Below are positions 57,709 to 64,000 of a stretch of DNA of 64,000 nucleotides, in pieces. The stretch comes from Corynebacterium stationis (GTDB lineage: Bacteria > Actinomycetota > Actinomycetes > Mycobacteriales > Mycobacteriaceae): positions 992,001 to 1,056,000 of the forward strand of contig NZ_CP009251.1 in the NCBI RefSeq assembly GCF_001941345.1, written 5' to 3'. A program made the position numbers and the translations under genes. The notes under the pieces were generated by a model. The model saw only the letters and a list, made by a program, of their open reading frames with translations, had not been told where the DNA came from and made no database searches. Within the stretch, counting starts at the first letter, position 1; every line of letters starts with the position of its first letter.

Positions 57709-59040
57709 ATGCAACGTTGGGTTCTGCACATAGATATGGATGCGTTTTTCGCATCCTGTGAGCAATTAACCCGGCCAACTTTAATGGGCCGACCAGTCTT
57801 GGTCGGCGGCATGTCGGGGCGTGGTGTGGTAGCCGGCGCATCTTATGAGGCCCGCAAATACGGTGCGCGCTCCGCGATGCCGATGTATCGCGCCCAACAA
57901 CTCATCGGCGCCAAAGCAGTTGTGGTGCGCCCGCGCTTTGAGGTCTACCGGCTGGCATCGCAACGCGTCTTTCATTACTTGCAACAACGCGTCGATCTCA
58001 TCGAACAGCTCAGTATCGATGAGGGATACATGGAACCAGCCGAACTAGTTGGTGCCAGCGCCGAGGAAGTCGAAGCCTGGGCGCATCAAATCCGCGCTGA
58101 AATCCGCGAACAAACCGGTTTGCCCGCGTCCATCGGCGCCGGTTCCGGCAAGCAATTTGCCAAGATTGGCTCGGGCCAAGCCAAACCCGATGGCGCCTTT
58201 GTGATTCCCGCAGATAAACAAGAGGAAATGCTGCATCCCTTGGACGTGGAAGAACTCTGGGGCGTGGGACCAGTGACCGCCACCAAGCTGCATTCCATAG
58301 GTGTGAACACCATCGGGGATCTTGCGCGGTTGAGCCAACGCGAAGTCGAGATTACTCTCGGCACTACTATTGGACCGTCCTTGTGGATGATGGCTCGCGG
58401 CGTCGATGACCGCCCAGTAGCCCCGCGCGCTGAATCCAAATCGGTCTCCGCCGAGCACACTTACCCGCAAGATCTCACCACCAAAGACGAAGTCGATGGT
58501 GCTTTAGAACGCGCCCTGACCGGTGCGCACCGCCGCTTGTTAAAAGACGGACGCGGGGCGCGTACCGTCACAGTCAAAATGCGCATGGCAGATTTTCACA
58601 GTGAGACCAGGTCTTTAACCCTTGGTTATGCCACCGACGATATTGCGACCTTGCGCAAAGCCATGCAATCACTTGCGCGCTACCCAGCAGAACTGGGGCC
58701 CATCCGCCTAGTGGGCGTAGGGTTTTCGGGACTAGAATCCGAGCGCCAAGACGTGCTATTCCCCGAACTTGACCAAGCCGTCATCAGCACCGAAACCACC
58801 TTCGAAGAAGACACCACTGCCACCAAACGCACCTGGCACGCCACCCAAGATGTCTATCACCCCGACTATGGCCACGGCTGGATCCAAGGAACCGGCCACG
58901 GCTTTGTCAGCGTGCGCTTTGAAACCCGCGCCACCGGACCTGGCCCATTCAAGTCTTTCGCAGCCGACGATGAAAAGCTCCAACCCGCCGATCCCGTGGA
59001 CTCTTTAGCCTGGGACTTAGAAGCCTTAGACCTGGATTGA
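57709..59040 (+). CDS. dinB: DNA polymerase IV (Y-family)
   Basis: 443 residues. The catalytic acidic residues are in LHIDMDAFFASCEQ and LSIDEGYMEP, and GVGPVTATKLHSIGV is the helix-hairpin-helix of the thumb. Little-finger sequence includes SERQDVLFPE, whose QDVLF fits a beta-clamp-binding pentapeptide. A C-terminal extension of about 85 residues (VYHPDYGHGWIQGTGHGFVSVRFE) is typical of actinobacterial DinB and absent from E. coli Pol IV. It performs translesion synthesis. No LexA box is visible in front of it. Confidence 0.94.
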   Translation: MQRWVLHIDMDAFFASCEQLTRPTLMGRPVLVGGMSGRGVVAGASYEARKYGARSAMPMYRAQQLIGAKAVVVRPRFEVYRLASQRVFHYLQQRVDLIEQLSIDEGYMEPAELVGASAEEVEAWAHQIRAEIREQTGLPASIGAGSGKQFAKIGSGQAKPDGAFVIPADKQEEMLHPLDVEELWGVGPVTATKLHSIGVNTIGDLARLSQREVEITLGTTIGPSLWMMARGVDDRPVAPRAESKSVSAEHTYPQDLTTKDEVDGALERALTGAHRRLLKDGRGARTVTVKMRMADFHSETRSLTLGYATDDIATLRKAMQSLARYPAELGPIRLVGVGFSGLESERQDVLFPELDQAVISTETTFEEDTTATKRTWHATQDVYHPDYGHGWIQGTGHGFVSVRFETRATGPGPFKSFAADDEKLQPADPVDSLAWDLEALDLD

Positions 59041-59079
59041 TAATCGCCGAAGCGATTAGCGATTAACGGTTAGCGATTA
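59041..59079. repeat. heptanucleotide tandem repeat between dinB and ansA
   Basis: Four contiguous heptamers start at 59052: GCGATTA, GCGATTA, ACGGTTA, GCGATTA. An inverted copy TAATCGC (59041-59047) precedes them and can form a 7-bp, 4-nt-loop hairpin with the first unit. It fills nearly the whole gap between the convergent stops. Confidence 0.75.
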
Positions 59080-59083
59080 ATCC

Positions 59084-59998
59084 TTAAAGGAGATTGGACA
59101 CATCGGTATCCGTTGCCAACGCCGCAAGCAACACCATGCGTGCTTGCCCGGCGCGCAAAGTACCGGTGCCCAAAGCACCCGCCTGCGCAAGCGTGGCCCC
59201 GCCGCCGTCGCCGCCATAGGCCAAAGTCACCGAACCTTCAGGAACGTGCGTGGTAATGAGCACGGGGATACCGGCATCCAGGGCATCCTTGACACCTTCG
59301 CCCATCTCCGAGCCCATATTGCCTGAGCCCAGACCCTCCACAATGATGCCGTTGATACCGGAGGCAACGGCGGCATCGACAAGCAAGCGCGGCGCGCCGG
59401 GCCATGCGGAAATGATGACAACATCCTGACCCGCTAGCGGGGCCAGTGGGAGAGTAGGGCGCGTGCGGATTTTCTGCGAGGTAGCTTGAAACGCCTCCAG
59501 CGCGGAAGTATGAGCTTTGAAAGCCCCGCGCGCAGGAATAGTCAGCCCACCAAAACGGATGCTCACCCCCGGCGCACCGTTAGCTGCATAAGAAATAGCA
59601 TCCGCCAAGTTTTGCGGGCCATCAGATTCAAGGTGATCAAAAGAGCGCTGCGCGCCGGTAATTACCACGGGCTTTTTACCAGTGTGGAAAAGCTCCAAAG
59701 CCATCGCGGTATCTTCCATGGAATCGGTGCCGTGGGTAATAACAACCCCGGCGATGGAATCATCGGCAAGCAATGCGTGCACACGCTGCAGCAGATCGTC
59801 TAGATCCGTCAACGATAAAGACGAAGAATCCAGACGCACTGAATCAACCGGTGAGATCTCCACGTCGGATGGCGTAGATATCTCATGTGCTGCTTCTACT
59901 AGCTCAGCTGCGGAAACGGTGGGCACTAAAGCCCCGTTGGCATCGGTGGTGCAGGCAATGGTGCCGCCGGTTGCTACTACTGCAATAATTTTGGACAT
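59084..59998 (-). CDS. ansA: L-asparaginase (type I-like)
   Basis: 304 residues. VVATGGTIACTTD holds the first catalytic Thr and VVITHGTDSMEDTA the second Thr with its Asp. VVITGAQRS is the third family block; the usual Lys appears to be Arg or is displaced. It hydrolyses asparagine to aspartate and ammonia. No signal peptide, so cytosolic. TAAGCT 6 bp before the ATG suggests a leaderless transcript. Confidence 0.9.
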   Translation of the reverse strand: MSKIIAVVATGGTIACTTDANGALVPTVSAAELVEAAHEISTPSDVEISPVDSVRLDSSSLSLTDLDDLLQRVHALLADDSIAGVVITHGTDSMEDTAMALELFHTGKKPVVITGAQRSFDHLESDGPQNLADAISYAANGAPGVSIRFGGLTIPARGAFKAHTSALEAFQATSQKIRTRPTLPLAPLAGQDVVIISAWPGAPRLLVDAAVASGINGIIVEGLGSGNMGSEMGEGVKDALDAGIPVLITTHVPEGSVTLAYGGDGGGATLAQAGALGTGTLRAGQARMVLLAALATDTDVSNLL

Positions 59999-60004
59999 AG
60001 AGCA

Positions 60005-60010
60005 AGCTTA
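60005..60010 (-). promoter_or_regulatory. -10 of a leaderless ansA transcript
   Basis: TAAGCT on the minus strand, 6 bp before the ansA ATG. Confidence 0.4.
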
Positions 60011-60134
60011 AAGCATTGGCGTAAAGTCATTGGTTAAAAGTTTGAAGAAACCCTGTGAATTACAACGCGGGTTCTTTTATCGACCAAGCTGGCCGGTAGG
60101 ATTGACGAAGAATAAAACCGTTGAAGGAGATTAG

Positions 60135-60698
60135 TTGATTTTACGTAAACTGACCGCCGGCTTCCTAGCCGCCACCGCTGCTACCGCCCTGGTTGCGTGC
60201 TCGTCTGATTCCGAATCTGATTCGGCAGACTCCGCAGAAAGCGCAGCACCAGAAACCCAAGCCGAAGAATCCTCAGATGCTCCGGCGTCTTCTGAACTGC
60301 CAACGGCCACTGACCTCAACTCCATCTTGGCCACCGCAACGGACTCTGCAGCTTCCGAAGAAGACAAGGTAAAGACCGTTCAGGGTGGCGAAACTGCGCC
60401 TGAGCTGTTTGAGACCATGGCAGCCTCCAAGGCAGAATCCGGCGCTAACTTTGAGGTTGTCGACCCAGTTATCCCTGGTTATTCTCCAGACTCGGTTTTG
60501 GCAACGGTTAACTTCACCGTTCCAGAAGAGCCTTCACAAACGGCAGAAAACGTTGAATTCGTCTTCGAAGAAGGCACCTGGAAGCTGTCCCAGTCGTGGG
60601 CTTGCACCCTGATCTCAAATACCGTGACCCCAGATCAGGTTCCAGAAATGTGCACTGACGGCACGGTAGACACGGGCTCCAATGAGGTCACCCAGTAA
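60135..60698 (+). CDS. lipoprotein with MTB12-like domain
   Basis: 187 residues. TTG start behind GAAGGAG. The signal peptide LILRKLTAGFLAATAATALVAC ends in a lipobox with Cys22. A Ser/Glu/Asp-rich linker follows, then a domain beginning LPTATDLNSILATATDSA and ending FEEGTWKLSQSWACTLI. This pattern resembles the low-molecular-weight antigen MTB12 (CFP2) of mycobacteria, whose function is unknown. Close to lspA, the peptidase that would process it. Confidence 0.75.
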   Translation: MILRKLTAGFLAATAATALVACSSDSESDSADSAESAAPETQAEESSDAPASSELPTATDLNSILATATDSAASEEDKVKTVQGGETAPELFETMAASKAESGANFEVVDPVIPGYSPDSVLATVNFTVPEEPSQTAENVEFVFEEGTWKLSQSWACTLISNTVTPDQVPEMCTDGTVDTGSNEVTQ

Positions 60699-60792
60699 AA
60701 TCCACCAGGATTTTACTGCCGCTAGAGGGATTTGGCCTTTCGGAATTTATTGGCCTAGCGGGCAACCAGCCCTTCGCAGTTAGGCTGACAAT

Positions 60793-60843
60793 AAAGCGAA
60801 TGCCCTTCGAGATTGTGAAATCCGAAGGGCATTCGCTTTTTAT
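60793..60843. terminator. bidirectional terminator between two lipoprotein genes
   Basis: A perfect 17-bp stem (60793-60809 with 60823-60839) with A-rich left and T-rich right flanks serves both convergent genes. Confidence 0.93.
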
Positions 60844-60872
60844 ATCCTTAAGCCTAGGGCCCGTGAGAATCC

Positions 60873-61802
60873 TTAAGACTCTTGTGCGGCTGGGCTGAAC
60901 TGCATCCGCGTATTGGTTGATTGCAATACGCGGATTTCTGATTCTTCCGTGCCGTAGGTAACCCGCGTGGCAATATCAATATCGCCGCGAATCGGCAGAG
61001 GCTGAGAAAAATCAATGCTCAAATTGCCCGAAGAACGCGTGGTGGAATCTAGCACTTCTAGCTCTCCGCCGTCTTCCATCGTCAAAGCACCCAAAGCAGG
61101 GCGCTGGCTAATATCGACTGATAGCTCAGCACCGGTATCGGTGAGCTCTTCCAAGGTGTAGGTGGTGGTCTGTAGCAAAGTAGATTCACCGGAAGTACGT
61201 GAATCCAGGGTCCACACGGCCCCCTCGCCAATCTCTTCTTCTGGAAAAACAATCGGCATCGAGGTTAGCTCCACGATGGCTTGCTCCAAGATGGAGCGGG
61301 CATCATCGTTAGCTGACTGCGGGGCAGCCAAGCGCAGGGAAGAGACCTGGCCGGCATCATCGGCGCGCCAACCAAACTGAAAGCCATCGCCGGATTCCAC
61401 ATTCAGCGCATCTGTACCGCTATAAGTTGGCGAAGACAACGTCATAAACGCATTGCGTGTAGCAGGGGTTTGTTCCGGATCATCAGTAGCTTCAGAGACT
61501 TCCGCACGTAGATCAAAAGCAGTGGTGGCTTCCTCGGGAGCACCGGATTCAAAATTTTCGGCGACGCTCTTTTCTACGACGTCTTGAGAAAATCCTTCGG
61601 TTAATTCGAAGTGGGAATTTTGCTCAGTATTAACATCCTCATAGGACAACACTCGCTTGTCGCCGCTGCCGGCGTCTTCGACCGTCACGCGCGCGGCGTC
61701 AACGGGCGCTGCGACTGCTTGCTCTACTGCAGGTCCTGGTGGCTCATAACTACAGCCCGTAAGTACTAGTGCCAGGGCAAGAATGGAGGCTTTCACACGC
61801 AT
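60873..61802 (-). CDS. hypothetical lipoprotein
   Basis: 309 residues. The signal peptide MRVKASILALALVLTGC ends in a clear lipobox with Cys17. The mature part is acidic and Thr/Ser-rich with many short beta-type stretches (FGWRADDAGQVSSLRLAAPQ, LSIDFSQPLPIRGDIDIATRVTYG), suggesting an all-beta exported domain. I do not recognise the family. TAGGTT 7 bp upstream fits a leaderless start. Divergent from lspA with only 41 bp between start codons. Confidence 0.8.
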   Translation of the reverse strand: MRVKASILALALVLTGCSYEPPGPAVEQAVAAPVDAARVTVEDAGSGDKRVLSYEDVNTEQNSHFELTEGFSQDVVEKSVAENFESGAPEEATTAFDLRAEVSEATDDPEQTPATRNAFMTLSSPTYSGTDALNVESGDGFQFGWRADDAGQVSSLRLAAPQSANDDARSILEQAIVELTSMPIVFPEEEIGEGAVWTLDSRTSGESTLLQTTTYTLEELTDTGAELSVDISQRPALGALTMEDGGELEVLDSTTRSSGNLSIDFSQPLPIRGDIDIATRVTYGTEESEIRVLQSTNTRMQFSPAAQES

Positions 61803-61809
61803 GCATTCA

Positions 61810-61815
61810 AACCTA
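61810..61815 (-). promoter_or_regulatory. -10 of a leaderless lipoprotein transcript
   Basis: TAGGTT on the minus strand, 7 bp before the ATG at 61802. Confidence 0.4.
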
Positions 61816-61830
61816 CCGGATGGCTGCCTC

Positions 61831-61836
61831 TACAAT
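61831..61836 (+). promoter_or_regulatory. -10 of a leaderless lspA transcript
   Basis: TACAAT lies 7 bp before the lspA GTG. It is back to back with the lipoprotein -10 (15 bp apart). Confidence 0.5.
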
Positions 61837-61843
61837 GGTTTAG

Positions 61844-62350
61844 GTGCGCTCAAATGTAAAGATGATGGCAGTGATTGTGATTGTCATTGCAGCAATAGAC
61901 CAAGCCGTTAAACAGCTGATGCTCAGTTGGCTCAACCCCGGGGAAGCCGTCGCGGTTATCGGTGATTGGTTCCGGTTCTATCTGCTGTTTAATCCCGGCG
62001 CGGCCTTTTCCATGGGTGGAGAAGGATCGACCTGGTTATTTACCACCATTCAGCTGGGCTTTGTTATCGGAGTGGCCATTGCCGCACCGCGCATGAAAGA
62101 CCGCTGGGAAGCAGTAGGTTTAGCTATGCTGGCTGGTGGCGCGTTGGGCAATTTGATTGACCGATTATTGCGCGAACCCGGCTTTTGGTTCGGTCACGTC
62201 GTGGATTATATTTCGGTGGGAAACTTCGCCGTATTCAATATTGCTGACGCCTCGATTACGGTAGGTGTGTTTGTATTTATTATTGCCATGTTGACTGAGG
62301 AGAGGAGGGCGAAACATGAACAGGGAAGTGCGGACCCTGCCAGTACCTGA
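61844..62350 (+). CDS. lspA: lipoprotein signal peptidase (signal peptidase II)
   Basis: 168 residues with four helices. Conserved boxes: DQAVK (19-23), NPGAAFSM (50-57), GNLIDR (102-107), HVVDYI with Asp121 and FNIADASI with Asp135, the two catalytic aspartates. It removes signal peptides from diacylated prolipoproteins, including CtaC and the two lipoproteins encoded next door. The last 35 bp overlap the start of rluD. Confidence 0.95.
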   Translation: MRSNVKMMAVIVIVIAAIDQAVKQLMLSWLNPGEAVAVIGDWFRFYLLFNPGAAFSMGGEGSTWLFTTIQLGFVIGVAIAAPRMKDRWEAVGLAMLAGGALGNLIDRLLREPGFWFGHVVDYISVGNFAVFNIADASITVGVFVFIIAMLTEERRAKHEQGSADPAST

Positions 62351-63242
62351 AGGTATTGACGGATTGCGTGTGGATGCAGCCTTGTCCAAAATGTTGGGGC
62401 TATCGCGCACCATCACCGCAGATTTATGCGTGGAAGGTGCAGTGCTAGTCAATGGCAATACGGTATCGAAGTCAGATCGTTTAAGCGCCGGGCAGTGGGT
62501 GGAAGTTACTCTGCCTGAGCCTGCAGCACCGCTGGTTCCTAAAGAAGAGCTGGTCGAAGGAATGGACGTGGTCTATTCCGATGATGACATCATCGCGGTC
62601 AACAAGCCCGTTGGTGTGGCAGCGCATCCTTCCGTGGGTTGGGAAGGCCCCACGGTCATTGGTGGGTTGGCAGCGGCAGGTTTTAGGCTTTCTACCTCCG
62701 GCCCGCCAGAGCGCAAAGGCATTGTGCACCGCCTAGATGTTGGTACGTCTGGGGTTATGGTGGTTGCTTCTTCCGAACGTGCCTATTCAGCGTTGAAGGC
62801 AGCGTTTAAGGAGCGCACAGTGCACAAGACTTATCACGCGCTGGTGCAAGGTTTGCCTGATCCCATTGAGGGCACTATCGATGCCCCTATTGGCCGCCAT
62901 CCATCATCGGGCTGGAAATTCGCAGTGACCGACGAAGGCAAGCACGCGATTACTCATTACAGTCTGATCGAGGCATTTCGCGAAGCATCGCTTCTCGATG
63001 TCCACCTAGAGACCGGCCGCACCCACCAAATCCGTGTGCACATGTCTGCCATTGGCCATCCCTGCTGCGGTGATCCGATGTATGGTTCTGACCCGAACCT
63101 TTCCAAGCGTCTGGGGCTGATTCGTCAATGGTTGCATGCGGTCAAGCTCGGGTTTGTGCACCCCGGCACCGGTCGCTGGATTGAGATCGAAACTAGCTAC
63201 CCAGACGACCTGCAAAACGCTTTGGATGTCCTTCGTGGATAA
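62316..63242 (+). CDS. rluD: 23S rRNA pseudouridine synthase, RluD family
   Basis: 308 residues. An N-terminal S4 RNA-binding domain (about 13-70) is followed by the pseudouridine synthase domain with [14 protein letters not shown], which holds the catalytic Asp, and [12 protein letters not shown]. The ATG at 62316 lies inside lspA behind GAGGAGAGGAGG, a strong site, so translation is coupled. lspA-rluD pairing is common in bacteria. Confidence 0.93.
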   Translation: MNREVRTLPVPEGIDGLRVDAALSKMLGLSRTITADLCVEGAVLVNGNTVSKSDRLSAGQWVEVTLPEPAAPLVPKEELVEGMDVVYSDDDIIAVNKPVGVAAHPSVGWEGPTVIGGLAAAGFRLSTSGPPERKGIVHRLDVGTSGVMVVASSERAYSALKAAFKERTVHKTYHALVQGLPDPIEGTIDAPIGRHPSSGWKFAVTDEGKHAITHYSLIEAFREASLLDVHLETGRTHQIRVHMSAIGHPCCGDPMYGSDPNLSKRLGLIRQWLHAVKLGFVHPGTGRWIEIETSYPDDLQNALDVLRG

Positions 63243-63864
63243 GGAACCTCATTCTTCGGCGCCTCGGCAGGGTATGGCCAATGTGTCGGAGCGCGTAGTG
63301 CGACGACATCCAGGGCTTCGCCATCCGGCATACATCTACCGCCGGCGTCGCATCGCGGCACTGGGCATCTTAGCTTTTATCTTGTTGCTCGTGGTCTTTC
63401 TCGCTGGTGCGTGCGGGCCGGGGCCCACCCAGAGCCTGCAAGGCGATCAATTAGGACCTGATCCTGAAGAATCTGCGCAGGAGTATCAACAACGTGCAGC
63501 GCAAACTCTCGAAGACGCGCGCAAAGAGACCTATGCTTTGGTCACTTTCAATCCGGCTGTCGATGCCGCTACTGCGGCCGCTGCCGTCGAAGGTGCGCAA
63601 CGCGCGAGCGCATTGATTACACAGGAAGATTTCGTGCCAATCGAAATTCCTGAGCCCATTGAAGGCGAAAGTCGCGAAGATGTATTTCACCGCGAGGTCG
63701 GCACTGAGAAGCTCAACTCCGTGATTATCTACGACGACGCTAAAGCATTGTCAGAAATCGCGCAAGGCGCAGATGTCTTTGCCGTCGAGGCTTCGCCGTC
63801 CGATGCTGCGTGGGGAAGTTTCGCTATTAGACCCTTGATGGTGAATGAGACAGGTGACAACTAA
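63226..63864 (+). CDS. hypothetical single-pass membrane protein
   Basis: About 212 residues from the ATG at 63226, which overlaps the rluD end; GTG at 63235 and ATG at 63274 are alternatives. A basic N-terminus with RRRR is followed by one helix ([18 protein letters not shown]) and an extracytoplasmic acidic, helical part with Gln/Ala-rich heptads (about 85-150). The AGAC before the outer part is not a proper lipobox because -3 is Ala and the N-region is long. Family unknown; it probably belongs to the lspA-rluD transcript. Confidence 0.65.
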   Translation: MSFVDKEPHSSAPRQGMANVSERVVRRHPGLRHPAYIYRRRRIAALGILAFILLLVVFLAGACGPGPTQSLQGDQLGPDPEESAQEYQQRAAQTLEDARKETYALVTFNPAVDAATAAAAVEGAQRASALITQEDFVPIEIPEPIEGESREDVFHREVGTEKLNSVIIYDDAKALSEIAQGADVFAVEASPSDAAWGSFAIRPLMVNETGDN

Positions 63865-64000
63865 TGGCCTTTCCCAAGAATCTGAACAAGCTTAAAACCT
63901 TCTCCTCGTGGCCCGCGAATTACCGCTTTGCCTATGCCATGGACATTGTCGGCATCTTCGTGTGCCTAGGCTTTTTCCTCTTTGGCAATCAACCAGCGGA
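63864..64000 (+). CDS. unidentified membrane protein (5' end only)
   Basis: Starts at ATG 63864, sharing a base with the previous stop (TAATG), and runs off the window after about 45 codons. A Lys-rich start ([13 protein letters not shown]) precedes one hydrophobic helix (AMDIVGIFVCLGFFLFG). Too short for assignment; coupled to the preceding gene. Confidence 0.6.
   Translation, partial: MAFPKNLNKLKTFSSWPANYRFAYAMDIVGIFVCLGFFLFGNQPA

Noticed and set aside
59041..59079. Possible CRISPR-like repeats
   Set aside because: Units are contiguous 7-mers without spacers, and no cas gene is present.

Overview
The window is a chromosomal segment of a Corynebacterium. It holds the divergon of ltsA (mDAP-amidating glutamine amidotransferase) and the aa3 oxidase/bc1 genes, PIM/LAM mannosyltransferases, a class II DAHP synthase, PknL beside its Rv2175c-type partner, and the complete actinobacterial division and cell-wall (dcw) cluster. 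The dcw cluster lacks ftsA and carries sepF and wag31. Gene order matches what I recall of C. glutamicum, but sequence details such as FtsZ suggest the C. ammoniagenes/stationis/casei side of the genus. The species cannot be fixed by eye.

Layout. 1-3.3 kb: partial DUF3043 membrane protein, ErpA-type Fe-S carrier, LtsA. 3.6-10.3 kb: respiratory supercomplex genes ctaC-ctaF and ctaE-qcrCAB. 10.3-11.7 kb: a long stretch without genes that ends in a structured leader. 11.7-18.4 kb: two NlpC/P60 cell-wall hydrolases, PimB', glucokinase, two acyltransferases, a DEDDh-like exoribonuclease. 18.5-25.3 kb: AroG, PknL, its Rv2175c-like partner, MptA, IdsA, a GNAT enzyme. 25.5-26.7 kb: HEPN-like and DUF3040 proteins. 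27.1-48.1 kb: mraZ-rsmH-ftsL-ftsI-murE-murF-mraY-murD-ftsW-murG-murC-ftsQ-ftsZ-pgeF-yggS-sepF-yggT-wag31 and a 52-residue membrane protein. 48.1-52.5 kb: a T-box-controlled ileS and an EamA exporter. 52.5-57.7 kb: a polyol module, mtlD-rbtT divergent from atlR-xylB. 57.7-64 kb: dinB, ansA, two lipoproteins, lspA, rluD and two proteins of unknown function, the last cut by the window edge.

The genes work together mainly on the envelope. LtsA amidates the diaminopimelate that MurE adds. MurE/F/D/C, MraY and MurG make lipid II, FtsW/FtsI polymerise it at the septum, and FtsZ-SepF and Wag31 place the machinery. NlpC/P60 enzymes cut the product. IdsA, PimB' and MptA supply and build the lipoglycans. 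The ctaCF and ctaE-qcrCAB products make the fused bc1-aa3 respiratory supercomplex.

I found no phage, insertion sequence, CRISPR array, rRNA or tRNA, and no cryptic defence system. The unexplained or less usual content is regulatory RNA and DNA: a long inter-cistronic hairpin before rsmH, helically phased MraZ boxes with a second inverted cluster upstream, a minimal T-box with a 10-bp anti-Shine-Dalgarno, a terminator-bearing leader before nlpC, a seven-codon leaderless mini-ORF before the HEPN gene, and many leaderless promoters whose -10 sits 6-8 bases before the start codon, three of them built into the upstream stop codon.
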